From NCBI RefSeq assembly GCF_002632875.1, contig NZ_NJCX01000011.1, positions 1-64,000 of the forward strand: 64,000 nt of DNA. The letters are read 5' to 3'. This DNA comes from Xenorhabdus kozodoii. GTDB taxonomy: Bacteria; Pseudomonadota; Gammaproteobacteria; Enterobacterales; Enterobacteriaceae. The notes under the pieces were generated by a model. The model worked only from the letters and a program-made list of their open reading frames with translations. It did no database searches and was not told the origin of the DNA. Shown piece by piece: positions 9,194 to 16,943 of this stretch (position 1 is the stretch's first letter; each line of letters starts with the position of its first letter). The position numbers and the translations under genes were made by a program.

Positions 9194-9323
9194 AAATCCT
9201 CCAATACAGAAAAGTCTTATTAAGCTAACTTAAATCTGGTTAGCCATACTCTGGCCCTTTATACTGATGGACACCGCTTTCTGCCACAAGTTGCATGAAT
9301 TTTATTGCCTCGGCAGAAGCACT

Positions 9324-10019
9324 TTAACGGCCCGGCAATTTTTTCCATGTCACTTCATTACGTAAGTAAACAGGTTCAGCCTGTTCAACCGCTGTCGCTT
9401 CCCCTGCTTCCCACATCTGAATGGCCAACGGCAACATATCTTCTGCGTGGGGCAAAATAATATCGCTTGCTGTCAGCGTTAAATGGCTATTCGATAATTG
9501 GGGATAAGTTTCCCATCCGGTTCCGGCAATCATCCACTCGCCGGACAAGGATGCCATCCTTTCTTGCACCTGTTCCGGTTTCAAAACCGCTTCCGTTTCA
9601 TCACCTTGCCATTCACCTTGAGAATGACGGGTGTATTGTCCCCAGTAGACTTCCCCCATCCGTGCATCAATGGCAACCAAAACGTTTGTTGCGCCTTTTA
9701 GACGAAAAGCCCCTTGTGCCATCGTTTTCAGGGAAGAAACCCCAATCATCGGTAATTCAGCACCTAATGCCAGCCCTTGGGCGATACCAACGCCAATCCG
9801 TACACCGGTAAAACTCCCTGGCCCACGCCCAAACGCTAACGCATCCAATTGTTGCAAGTTTATACCACCTCTCGATAATATTTCTTGAACCATCGGTAAA
9901 ATACGCTGGGTATGTTCTCGTGGGGAAATTTCAAACTGTGCTTCAACAGCACCTTCATTCCAAAGTGCAACAGAACAGGCTTCAGTTGCAGTATCAATAG
10001 CTAAAATTCGCGTGGACAT
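9324..10019 (-). CDS. tsaB: TsaB, tRNA t6A synthesis scaffold (YeaZ)
   Basis: TsaB (231 residues, the E. coli length) is the ASKHA-fold partner of TsaD in forming N6-threonylcarbamoyladenosine (t6A) at position 37 of ANN-decoding tRNAs. The N-terminus [16 protein letters not shown] and the motif [24 protein letters not shown] are diagnostic. It has a degenerate metal site and acts as a scaffold rather than a peptidase. yoaA lies upstream (gap 79 bases) and an Slp gene downstream, as in E. coli. Confidence 0.97.
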   Translation of the reverse strand: MSTRILAIDTATEACSVALWNEGAVEAQFEISPREHTQRILPMVQEILSRGGINLQQLDALAFGRGPGSFTGVRIGVGIAQGLALGAELPMIGVSSLKTMAQGAFRLKGATNVLVAIDARMGEVYWGQYTRHSQGEWQGDETEAVLKPEQVQERMASLSGEWMIAGTGWETYPQLSNSHLTLTASDIILPHAEDMLPLAIQMWEAGEATAVEQAEPVYLRNEVTWKKLPGR

Positions 10020-10098
10020 GCCTTAACTCCGGCAAGATATAGGTTCCAAAAACAAGGGGCTATACTACCATAGCCCCAACGCCATCGCCCTGACAATT

Positions 10099-12015
10099 TT
10101 ATCCAGACCGCGATGGGCGTGATTTCAGAAACGCAATTGCTTTTGATAAATCACGGGTACGGGAAGCGGGAGGCAGGCTATTGAGAAAAACTTCACCGTA
10201 TGGACGCATCACCAATCGATTATCACAAATGACGACAACGCCATAATCGTCAATATCACGGATCAGCCGTCCAACCCCTTGCTTCAAGTCAATTACGGCA
10301 TCGGGAAGTTGGACTTCATTGAAAGCATCCCCACCCTTAAGCTGGCAATCTTCAATACGAGCCTTAAGCAAGGGATCATCCGGCGCCGTAAACGGTAATT
10401 TATCAATAATAACACAGGACAATGCATCGCCACGGACATCGACCCCTTCCCAAAAACTGCCTGTCGCCACCAGCAATGCATTACCCGCAGAGATAAATTG
10501 TGCCAGCAGTTGTGTCTTGCTCGTTTCGCCCTGCACTAATACCGGCAATGTCATACTGGCACGGAACTCTTCTGCCAAATTGCGCATCATTTGGTGAGAA
10601 GTACAAAGGAAAAAACAACGTCCTTTATTGCTGTCAATTAATGGTTTCAACATCCTGGCCAGCCATTTGGCTCCGCCATTTTGGTTAGGTGATGGCAAAT
10701 GGCGCGGAACACATAACAACATTTGGCGCTGGTAATCAAATGGGCTGGGCAGCAGTAACGTTTGGGCTTGTTTTAGCCCTAAACGCTCAGTGAAATGGCT
10801 GAGTTGTTCATTGACCGACAACGTTGCCGATGTGAAAATCCAGCAACCCGATTGTTCACGGATCATCTCACTGAACTTATCGGAGACTGATAATGGTGTC
10901 AGTGCCAGCAAAAAATGCCGTCCATAACTTTCGAACCAATAACTGTAATTAGGTATATTGACATCAATCAACCGCTTAAGGCGATTACGGTAAATTGTTG
11001 CCCGTTCAAAAGCCGCATCCAGCATAGCTGAGCGCCCCAAAGAGAGCTTCATCACGTCATAACAAAGTTCAAGGGCATCATCCAACCGCACCAATGCCCG
11101 CTGAACTTGCTGCTGCTGTAAGGCCTCACGAAGATTGCCCCGATAGCTGTTCTCACCCAATGACAAACGAAAATCTTGCGCACTCTGGCTGAGACGATCG
11201 GCACTTTTTTGCAATTGTGCTTGATCCCGTACTTCAGTGCGGTAAGCCATGATGATATCACGCGATAAATCCATCAATTGGCGGCTACTTAGCTGCTGGC
11301 CGAAATATTGACTGGCAATATCGGGGATCTGGTGAGCCTCATCGAAAATCACGACATCGGCCTGCGGGATTAATTCACCAAATCCGGTATCTTTAACCAC
11401 CCTATCTGCCATAAACAGGTGATGGTTAACAATCACCACATCCGCTTCCATCGCTTTTCGGCGAGCTTTCAGGACAAAACATTCCTGATAGCGTGGGCAA
11501 TCACTGCCAAGGCAATTGTCATTGGTACTCGTGACTAACGGCCAAACCGAGCTGTCTTCCGCCACCTGATGGCAGTTGCTGGTATCACCATCTTCTGTGT
11601 GGCCTGACCAATGCTTCAATTTGATAACTTCCGCCAATATTTCAGCTTCCAGTTGGGAGTTGCCAATTGACTGTTGTTCAAGGCGCTCAAGGCATAAATA
11701 ATTCGCGCGCCCTTTTAATAGCGCCAGATTGCCTGTAAAGCCTAACGCATCAATAATGGTAGGAAGATCACGATTGAAGAGCTGATCCTGCAACGCCTTG
11801 GAGCCAGTAGAAATGACCACTTTTTTACCGGAGCGCAAAGCAGGCACCAAATAAGCAAATGTTTTACCGGTTCCCGTTCCTGCTTCTACGACCAATTGTT
11901 GCTGTTTTTTAATTGCAATGGTAATAGCCGAAGACATTTCCCGCTGAGCATCGCGTGGTTTGAAACCCGGTATGGCTTTGGCAAGTATGCCATTTTTCGC
12001 AAAATCGTCTGACAC
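10099..12015 (-). CDS. yoaA: YoaA, DinG/XPD-type ATP-dependent DNA helicase
   Basis: The 638-residue protein (E. coli 636) is a superfamily 2 helicase with an iron-sulfur domain. Walker A is EAGTGTGKTFAYLVPAL near residue 44. The Fe-S cysteines lie in NCHQVAEDSS, CLGSDCPRYQECF, and the upstream NYLCLERL. The DEAH box is VVIFDEAHQIPD. Motif VI is VGRLIRDIDDYGVVVICD. In E. coli YoaA works with the HolC clamp-loader subunit in repair of stalled forks. The start MSDDFAKNG lies opposite yoaB, across a 101-base divergent promoter gap. Confidence 0.95.
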   Translation of the reverse strand: MSDDFAKNGILAKAIPGFKPRDAQREMSSAITIAIKKQQQLVVEAGTGTGKTFAYLVPALRSGKKVVISTGSKALQDQLFNRDLPTIIDALGFTGNLALLKGRANYLCLERLEQQSIGNSQLEAEILAEVIKLKHWSGHTEDGDTSNCHQVAEDSSVWPLVTSTNDNCLGSDCPRYQECFVLKARRKAMEADVVIVNHHLFMADRVVKDTGFGELIPQADVVIFDEAHQIPDIASQYFGQQLSSRQLMDLSRDIIMAYRTEVRDQAQLQKSADRLSQSAQDFRLSLGENSYRGNLREALQQQQVQRALVRLDDALELCYDVMKLSLGRSAMLDAAFERATIYRNRLKRLIDVNIPNYSYWFESYGRHFLLALTPLSVSDKFSEMIREQSGCWIFTSATLSVNEQLSHFTERLGLKQAQTLLLPSPFDYQRQMLLCVPRHLPSPNQNGGAKWLARMLKPLIDSNKGRCFFLCTSHQMMRNLAEEFRASMTLPVLVQGETSKTQLLAQFISAGNALLVATGSFWEGVDVRGDALSCVIIDKLPFTAPDDPLLKARIEDCQLKGGDAFNEVQLPDAVIDLKQGVGRLIRDIDDYGVVVICDNRLVMRPYGEVFLNSLPPASRTRDLSKAIAFLKSRPSRSG

Positions 12016-12116
12016 AGCCTGTCTCTTTCAATAAAATGTGGCAGAATTATGCCAATACTGAGTTGTAATAACTACCCAAATTCAACAAGAAACTGTATAA
12101 ATTAACAGGAAATTTA

Positions 12117-12461
12117 ATGACTATTAAACGCATTGATCCAGATACCCGTTGGTCAGAAGCGGTCGTTCACAATGACACTATCTATTATACCAGCGTACCA
12201 GAACAACTGGACGGTGATATTACAGAGCAAACCGCCGATACGCTGGCAGCCATTGATACCCTGTTGCATCGTCTTGGTTCAGATAAAAGCAAGATCCTGG
12301 ATGCTACGATTTTTCTGGCAGACAAGGCTGATTTTGCAGGCATGAATGCCGCCTGGGACGCATGGGTTGTTGCCGGGAGTGCCCCAGTCCGTTGTACGGT
12401 TCAAGCGGCGTTGATGAACCCAAAGTATAAAGTAGAAATCAAAATTATCGCTGCTTTATAA
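12117..12461 (+). CDS. yoaB: YoaB, RidA-family protein
   Basis: The 114-residue protein is a member of the RidA/YjgF family, the same length as E. coli YoaB. Features are the N-terminal MTIKRIDPDTRWSEAVVHND, the central LHRLGSDKSKILDATIFLAD and the C-terminal signature PVRCTVQAALMNPKYKVEI, including the conserved Arg of the active-site cleft. RidA proteins hydrolyse reactive enamine/imine intermediates; the precise substrate of this branch is unknown. An AGGAAATTTA stretch before the ATG provides the ribosome binding site. It is divergent from yoaA. Confidence 0.95.
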   Translation: MTIKRIDPDTRWSEAVVHNDTIYYTSVPEQLDGDITEQTADTLAAIDTLLHRLGSDKSKILDATIFLADKADFAGMNAAWDAWVVAGSAPVRCTVQAALMNPKYKVEIKIIAAL

Positions 12462-12554
12462 TCTGCACTTATCAAAAACAAATATGGCATTGAAAGAGTG
12501 ATTGCCCGTTCAATGCCATCTTTAGAAATGAATTTAAGGTATGGAGCGTAAAAA

Positions 12555-12887
12555 TTAAGCCATCTTAATCATAATCATGCCAATCAACAGCAGCACAATT
12601 CCACTCCATCCCTTAAAATTCAGTCGTTGGTTAAACATTATCCATCCGGCGGCCATGGTGGCAATAATGCCGAATGCTCCCCATAGAGCATAAGCAATGG
12701 AAAGCTCAATTCCCTTCACTGCCTGAGCCAATGCACTGAATGCCCCCAAAACAGCAAGCAGAGATAAAATACCCATCCAAAAACGCTGAAAGCCATTGGA
12801 TAATTTTAATAAAATATTTGCCACAATTTCCAAAACAACCGCCAAAACCAGGAATGCACCATGCCACCATTCAAAGTGATTTAGCAT
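12555..12887 (-). CDS. mdtI: MdtI, SMR spermidine exporter subunit
   Basis: The 110-residue protein has four hydrophobic helices and is a small multidrug resistance (SMR) transporter subunit. E. coli MdtI (109 residues) forms a heterodimer with MdtJ that exports spermidine. Visible marks are the glutamate in helix 1 ([21 protein letters not shown]) and [12 protein letters not shown]. The start at 12885-12887 lies just inside the end of mdtJ, preceded by AAGGAGGC, a near-perfect Shine-Dalgarno sequence, so the pair is translationally coupled. Confidence 0.93.
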   Translation of the reverse strand: MLNHFEWWHGAFLVLAVVLEIVANILLKLSNGFQRFWMGILSLLAVLGAFSALAQAVKGIELSIAYALWGAFGIIATMAAGWIMFNQRLNFKGWSGIVLLLIGMIMIKMA

Positions 12888-12888
12888 A

Positions 12889-13299
12889 TCATGCCTCCTT
12901 GATTTGCTTGCTCAAAGTACCGCTTAATGCCCTTGATGGATGATTCCTGGAAGTATTGTTTGAAGCGTTGCTCTGGTTTTTTTTCACTCCCATTTTTATC
13001 AAGGCAATGCCAGCTATCAACAATGTCAAACCACCAATTTTCATCAATGACAGTGACTCATTGAACCACACGACACTAAAAGTGGTAATGACCAAGATCC
13101 CAATACCTTCCCAAAGCGCATAAGCCACGCCCAATGCCACTTTTTTCACAGCAAGTGCCAGCAAGATATAAGAAGTTGTGATCATGGTGTACATCACGAT
13201 CATACCTGTGACATCACCCGAAACGTTGGCTTGTTTCATTGACAGAGTACCAATCACTTCTGTCATAATCGCCAGTACAAGAAACACCCAATAAATCAT
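12889..13299 (-). CDS. mdtJ: MdtJ, SMR spermidine exporter subunit
   Basis: With the start at 13299 (ATG after AGGAGAAAAAA) the protein is 136 residues and begins [17 protein letters not shown], with the conserved membrane glutamate of SMR pumps in helix 1. An in-frame ATG at 13341 would add 14 polar residues but lacks this ribosome binding site. Four membrane helices are present, and [12 protein letters not shown] is the family motif. The C-terminal tail (about residues 105-136) is longer and more basic than in E. coli MdtJ (121 residues). The stop lies 2 bases upstream of the mdtI start codon, making an mdtJI operon. Confidence 0.93.
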   Translation of the reverse strand: MIYWVFLVLAIMTEVIGTLSMKQANVSGDVTGMIVMYTMITTSYILLALAVKKVALGVAYALWEGIGILVITTFSVVWFNESLSLMKIGGLTLLIAGIALIKMGVKKNQSNASNNTSRNHPSRALSGTLSKQIKEA

Positions 13300-13434
13300 T
13301 TTTTTCTCCTGAACACACTGATAAGCATGCCAAGATATCAAGCTATAAATACCAACAGATCAGCCGCAAATATCATTACGCAATATCAAAACCAAACTGA
13401 CTTTTTAGCGAAATATTTTGGCAAATAAGAATTG

Positions 13435-13497
13435 CCGGTGAAGAACCGGTTATCAGGAGAAGGCCCTAAAGGGCGCCGCACCAGTAGTGCTCACTGG
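13435..13497 (+). promoter_or_regulatory. three tandem hairpins upstream of a small ORF
   Basis: CCGGT-GAAGA-ACCGG (13435-13449), GCCCT-AA-AGGGC (13463-13474) and CCAGT-AGTGCTC-ACTGG (13481-13497) follow each other within 63 bases and end 25 bases before the small ORF. This looks like a structured RNA leader. It does not match the consensus of any riboswitch class known to me (including the guanidine, manganese and TPP classes). Confidence 0.45.
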
Positions 13498-13522
13498 ATA
13501 AGATAGTTGAGAGGAAAAAGAC

Positions 13523-13672
13523 ATGGGTACAACGTTGAATTTTGTTACTATGTTGAATGTTGACGCTTTTGGCGCTATTCATGATATTTTTATTCTTTCA
13601 TCACACGACAACCCCCTGACAAGCGGTCTAACTACGCGTGATATACTACGAACCCTCATATTTGTGCATTAA
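13523..13672 (+). CDS. putative 49-residue small protein, unknown
   Basis: An ATG at 13523, eight bases after AGAGG, opens a 49-codon frame starting MGTTLNFVTMLNVDAFGAIH and ending DILRTLIFVH, with TAA at 13670-13672. No hydrophobic helix long enough to span a membrane is evident and no family is recognised. The good ribosome binding site, the structured leader upstream and the absence of any other gene on this strand favour a real small gene or leader peptide, but coding cannot be proven from one sequence. Confidence 0.4.
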   Translation: MGTTLNFVTMLNVDAFGAIHDIFILSSHDNPLTSGLTTRDILRTLIFVH

Positions 13673-13790
13673 TGTCACATTTCTACCACAACCAAAAATA
13701 AAAAGCAATAGTTTTTATTGGGTTAGTCAAACCTCACTTTGAGTCAGAGGTGGAGTAAAAAATTCGTTAGATTAAAAATTGCAGGAAGCT

Positions 13791-13821
13791 CCCTTACTCC
13801 TCGCGTCGCGAGGAGTAAGGG
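13791..13821. repeat. perfect 31-bp palindrome near zwf
   Basis: CCCTTACTCCTCGCG (13791-13805), single centre base T, then its exact reverse complement (13807-13821). The arms are 15 bp with no loop beyond one base. The same 15+1+15 geometry recurs at 13866-13896 and in the T6SS repeats at 43943-43973 and 59203-59233. Confidence 0.9.
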
Positions 13822-13865
13822 CTGTACTGAATTTGAGTGTCCCACTACGATGAAAGGCTATATAT

Positions 13866-13896
13866 TTAATAAAATCCCCGTCGGGGATTTTATTAA
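13866..13896. terminator. bidirectional terminator-like palindrome after zwf
   Basis: TTAATAAAATCCCCG (13866-13880), T, and its exact reverse complement (13882-13896). On either strand a GC core is followed by a U-rich arm (ATTTTATTAA), so it can act as an intrinsic terminator for zwf (minus) and for anything reading from 13523 (plus). Confidence 0.75.
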
Positions 13897-13929
13897 TGCA
13901 TATTTTTGTGCAAACTAACAACACGCAGG

Positions 13930-15405
13930 CTATTCAAACTCATTCCATGAGCGACCATCGCGCGTAATCATCGCGATAGAAGCCACGGGTCCCCAGGTGC
14001 CTGCCTGATAAGGTTTCGGGGGTTCATTATCTGCCGCCCATGCATCCATAATGGAATCCACCCACTTCCATGCTTCTTCGACTTCATCACGACGGACAAA
14101 CAGCGCCTGAATGCCGCGCATCGCTTCCAGCAATAATCTTTCATAAGCATCAGCAAGGTGCGTCTGGTTAAATGTTTCGGAGAAACTCAGATCCAGTTTG
14201 GTCGTTTGCAAACGATGTTTATGTTCCAGTCCCGGTGCTTTATTTAGCACTTCAATATCAATGCCTTCATCTGGCTGTAAACGGATCGTCAATTTGTTTT
14301 GCGGCAATTGCTGGTAAGATTCAGCAAACAGATTCAGGGGAGGCTCTTTGAAGTAGACAACAACTTCAGAACACTTAGCCGGTAGACGTTTTCCGGTTCT
14401 CAGGTAGAAAGGTACACCAGACCAGCGCCAATCATCAATATCGACCCGTATCGACACAAAGGTTTCTGTTTTACTGGCTTTATTTGCGCCCTCTTCTTCC
14501 AGATAACCAGGCACTTTCTGACCATGCACAAAACCCGCGGTATATTGTCCGCGAACTGTTTTTTCCCTGACGTTGGTCTGATCAATCCGGCGTAATGAAC
14601 GCAACACTTTCACTTTCTCATCGCGAATACGATCGGCGGTCAAATCGGCGGGTGGAGACATGGCAATCATAGTCAGAATTTGCAGAAGATGATTCTGGAT
14701 CATGTCACGCATCTGCCCTGCCTGATCGAAATAGCCCCAACGCCCTTCGATACCCACTTCCTCGGCAACGGTAATTTGTACATGGTCAATCGTGTGATGA
14801 TCCCAATTATTGACAAACAGTGAGTTGGCAAAACGCAGCGCCAACAAGTTTAATACCGTTTCTTTCCCCAGATAATGGTCAATGCGATAAATTTGGCTCT
14901 CATTGAAATATTTTGCAACTTCATCATTGATCGCTTTGGAAGAAGCAAGATCTGTTCCCAGTGGTTTTTCCATCACGACACGATTGGGTTCCGTATTCAG
15001 CCCCGCAGCCCCTAACCCATGACAGACTGCTCCAAACGTACTTGGCGGCATGGCAAAATAGTGAATAGCAGGCAACTCATTCTTATTAAGTCTTTTTGCC
15101 AATTCGGTAAAATGCTCTGTTTCATTGACGTCCAAATTACAAAATTCCAGACGTGAACTGAGCTTTTTCCACAATTCTGAATCTGGTTTCTCGGACATAA
15201 ACGTAACCAGCGCTTCTTCAACGACTTTGGTATAGGCTTTTTTATCCCAGTCAGCTCGGCCAACGCCAATAATTCGGGTATCAGGATGGATATACCCCGC
15301 TTTTTCCAACTGGTAAAGGGAAGGCATTAATTTCCGGCGTGCTAAGTCTCCTTTCGCCCCAAAAATTACCAAATTACAAGCCTGAGCTGTAGACGTCACC
15401 GCCAT
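13930..15405 (-). CDS. zwf: glucose-6-phosphate 1-dehydrogenase
   Basis: Zwf (491 residues from the chosen start, exactly the E. coli length) oxidises glucose-6-phosphate to 6-phosphogluconolactone with NADP, feeding the pentose phosphate pathway. NADP binding is by VIFGAKGDLARRKLMPSLYQ (about 13-32). The substrate-binding signature RIDHYLGKE is near residue 180. The start at 15405 (MAVTSTAQ) follows GAGGAG with 7-base spacing; an in-frame ATG at 15420 would overlap this ribosome binding site and is rejected. A HexR operator lies 27 bases upstream of the start. Confidence 0.98.
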   Translation of the reverse strand: MAVTSTAQACNLVIFGAKGDLARRKLMPSLYQLEKAGYIHPDTRIIGVGRADWDKKAYTKVVEEALVTFMSEKPDSELWKKLSSRLEFCNLDVNETEHFTELAKRLNKNELPAIHYFAMPPSTFGAVCHGLGAAGLNTEPNRVVMEKPLGTDLASSKAINDEVAKYFNESQIYRIDHYLGKETVLNLLALRFANSLFVNNWDHHTIDHVQITVAEEVGIEGRWGYFDQAGQMRDMIQNHLLQILTMIAMSPPADLTADRIRDEKVKVLRSLRRIDQTNVREKTVRGQYTAGFVHGQKVPGYLEEEGANKASKTETFVSIRVDIDDWRWSGVPFYLRTGKRLPAKCSEVVVYFKEPPLNLFAESYQQLPQNKLTIRLQPDEGIDIEVLNKAPGLEHKHRLQTTKLDLSFSETFNQTHLADAYERLLLEAMRGIQALFVRRDEVEEAWKWVDSIMDAWAADNEPPKPYQAGTWGPVASIAMITRDGRSWNEFE

Positions 15406-15865
15406 GTTGCATCTCCTCAATTACGGGATATTGTAATTTTTTTACAGAACCTGTGGGTAATGTACTCTTTTGGTTATATACAGTAAACACTGATTATTCA
15501 TGTCATTCTTCGTATTTCACGTTGCGATTGGGTTAGTGACAAGATGAAATCTATTTGGCACAGTCTATTAAACAACCACTCTGCTATTTTCTGTTTACTG
15601 CTTTCACCTCCACGATAGTTTTGTATCCACTAACAATATGATTGTAATTTATACCAAACGGTGACTATCAACTGAAAATTTACAACGATTAAGAAGTAAT
15701 CTTACCAAGTTGAAAGTTAGACACTTGTCATACTTTCATGAAAAATCCCACGTTATCCGGTTATTGCCACTGCCAGCTTTCAATAACAAGTAGTATATTT
15801 TCATGAAAATGACATAGATTTCTCCTGTTAATGAAATCGTTAAAACCGAGGTTAAACTTCGTTTT
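15406..15865. other. zwf-hexR divergent regulatory region (460 bases)
   Basis: This AT-rich gap holds both divergent promoters. It contains a HexR-type palindrome at 15432-15446 next to zwf, partial half-sites near 15645 (TGTAATTTATACCA) and 15680 (AAATTTACAA), and two copies of TTTCATGAAA at 15734-15743 and 15799-15808, the second inside a 14-bp palindrome. No gene is seen. Confidence 0.6.
15432..15446. promoter_or_regulatory. HexR operator upstream of zwf
   Basis: TGTAATTTTTTTACA is a palindromic match to the HexR consensus TGTAATTAAATTACA, with both outer half-sites perfect. HexR represses zwf and other central carbon genes and is released by 2-keto-3-deoxy-6-phosphogluconate. The adjacency of hexR supports the assignment. 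Confidence 0.75.
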
Positions 15866-16714
15866 ATGAACACACTGGAACGGCTCCAAAATAGTCTTGA
15901 TGTTTTGAGTAAGTCAGAGAAAAAGGTTGCTCAGGTCATCCTTGCTTCACCACAAACGGCCATCCATTCAAGCATTGCCACTCTGGCTAAAATGGCGAAT
16001 GTGAGTGAACCGACGGTTAATCGCTTCTGCCGTCGCCTTAATACCAAAGGATTTCCTGACTTTAAATTGCATCTGGCACAGAGCCTCGCCAATGGTACAC
16101 CTTATGTGAACCGCAATGTGGAAGAAAGTGACAGCGTCACCTCCTATACAAATAAAATTTTCGAATCCGTCATGGCAAATCTGGAAACGGTCAAAAATAA
16201 TCTGGATATTGCGGCAATTAACCGCGCAGTTGACCTTCTGACACAGGCCAGGAAGCTCTCTTTTTTCGGTTTGGGGGCGTCAGCCGCTGTAGCCCATGAT
16301 GCCATGAACAAATTTTTTCGCTTCAATATTCCAGTGACCTATTTTGACGATATTGTGATGCAACGAATGAGCTGCATTAACAGTAGCGAAGGTGATGTTG
16401 TTGTGCTTATCTCCCATACCGGAAGAACAAAAAGCCTCGTAGAAATTGCCAAACTGGCTCGCGAGAACGATGCAACAGTCATCGCCATCACTTCAACAGG
16501 TTCCCCATTGGCACACGAAGCTACTCTCCCCATTCTGCTGGATGTGCCTGAAGATACAGATATTTATATGCCTATGGTTTCAAGGATTGCTCAATTAACC
16601 ATTATTGATGTGCTGGCAACGGGCTTTACACTGCGCCGAGGCTCAAAATTCAGGGATAATTTGAAGAGGGTCAAAGAAGCATTGCGCAATTCACGGTTTG
16701 ATAAGCATGAATAA
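15866..16714 (+). CDS. hexR: HexR, RpiR-family central carbon regulator
   Basis: HexR (282 residues; E. coli 289) has an N-terminal RpiR-type helix-turn-helix (about 1-77, with IATLAKMANVSEPTVNRFCRR) and a C-terminal SIS sugar-phosphate domain (about 120-255, FFGLGASAAVAHDAMNKFF and VVVLISHTGRTKSLVEIA). In the family the SIS domain senses 2-keto-3-deoxy-6-phosphogluconate. It is divergent from zwf, as in E. coli, and is followed by pykA in the same direction after 229 bases that include a repeat element. Confidence 0.97.
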   Translation: MNTLERLQNSLDVLSKSEKKVAQVILASPQTAIHSSIATLAKMANVSEPTVNRFCRRLNTKGFPDFKLHLAQSLANGTPYVNRNVEESDSVTSYTNKIFESVMANLETVKNNLDIAAINRAVDLLTQARKLSFFGLGASAAVAHDAMNKFFRFNIPVTYFDDIVMQRMSCINSSEGDVVVLISHTGRTKSLVEIAKLARENDATVIAITSTGSPLAHEATLPILLDVPEDTDIYMPMVSRIAQLTIIDVLATGFTLRRGSKFRDNLKRVKEALRNSRFDKHE

Positions 16715-16859
16715 ACCAGAAAATAGACTGTGTTTTTGTTCACTATTTATCAACTCTCCAGACTGATAGCATAGGTAGACTTCTCCTCATCTGCCTATTT
16801 GCAGTATGGAGTTAATGTTCAATAAATTTAAAGGTTATCCTACGGTAACCGAAAACTCA

Positions 16860-16921
16860 TATACCCAATGGGTTTCGAGTTATAGCCCAACGACGCTGCA
16901 ACCTGAAAAACAAAGGGTATA
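16860..16921. repeat. short TATACCC-ended repeat element before pykA
   Basis: The 62-bp segment starts TATACCCAATGGGTTTCGAG and ends CAAAGGGTATA, giving 7-bp terminal inverted repeats. Its ends and inner GCTGCAACCTGAAA block recall the dispersed intergenic repeats of Photorhabdus, Xenorhabdus and Yersinia, of which this would be a short copy. It sits in the presumed 5' untranslated region of pykA, ending 22 bases before the start codon. Confidence 0.6.
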
Positions 16922-16943
16922 TCACAGGTCAACGGAGTAATAC

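Larger units (their letters stand above)
13300..13929. other. mdtJ-zwf intergenic region (630 bases)
   Basis: The region between divergent mdtJ and the 3' end of zwf contains, from left to right, the presumed mdtJ promoter, three tandem hairpins (13435-13497), a 49-codon plus-strand ORF (13523-13672), an AT-rich hairpin around 13692-13721, and two perfect 31-bp palindromes (13791-13821, 13866-13896). The second palindrome can serve as the zwf terminator. Confidence 0.7.

Noticed and set aside
13338-13376. 12-residue ORF ([12 protein letters not shown]) upstream of mdtJ on the minus strand, as an mdtU-like leader
   Set aside because: It lies where a polyamine-sensing leader might be, but there is no ribosome binding site and I cannot match it to a known leader.
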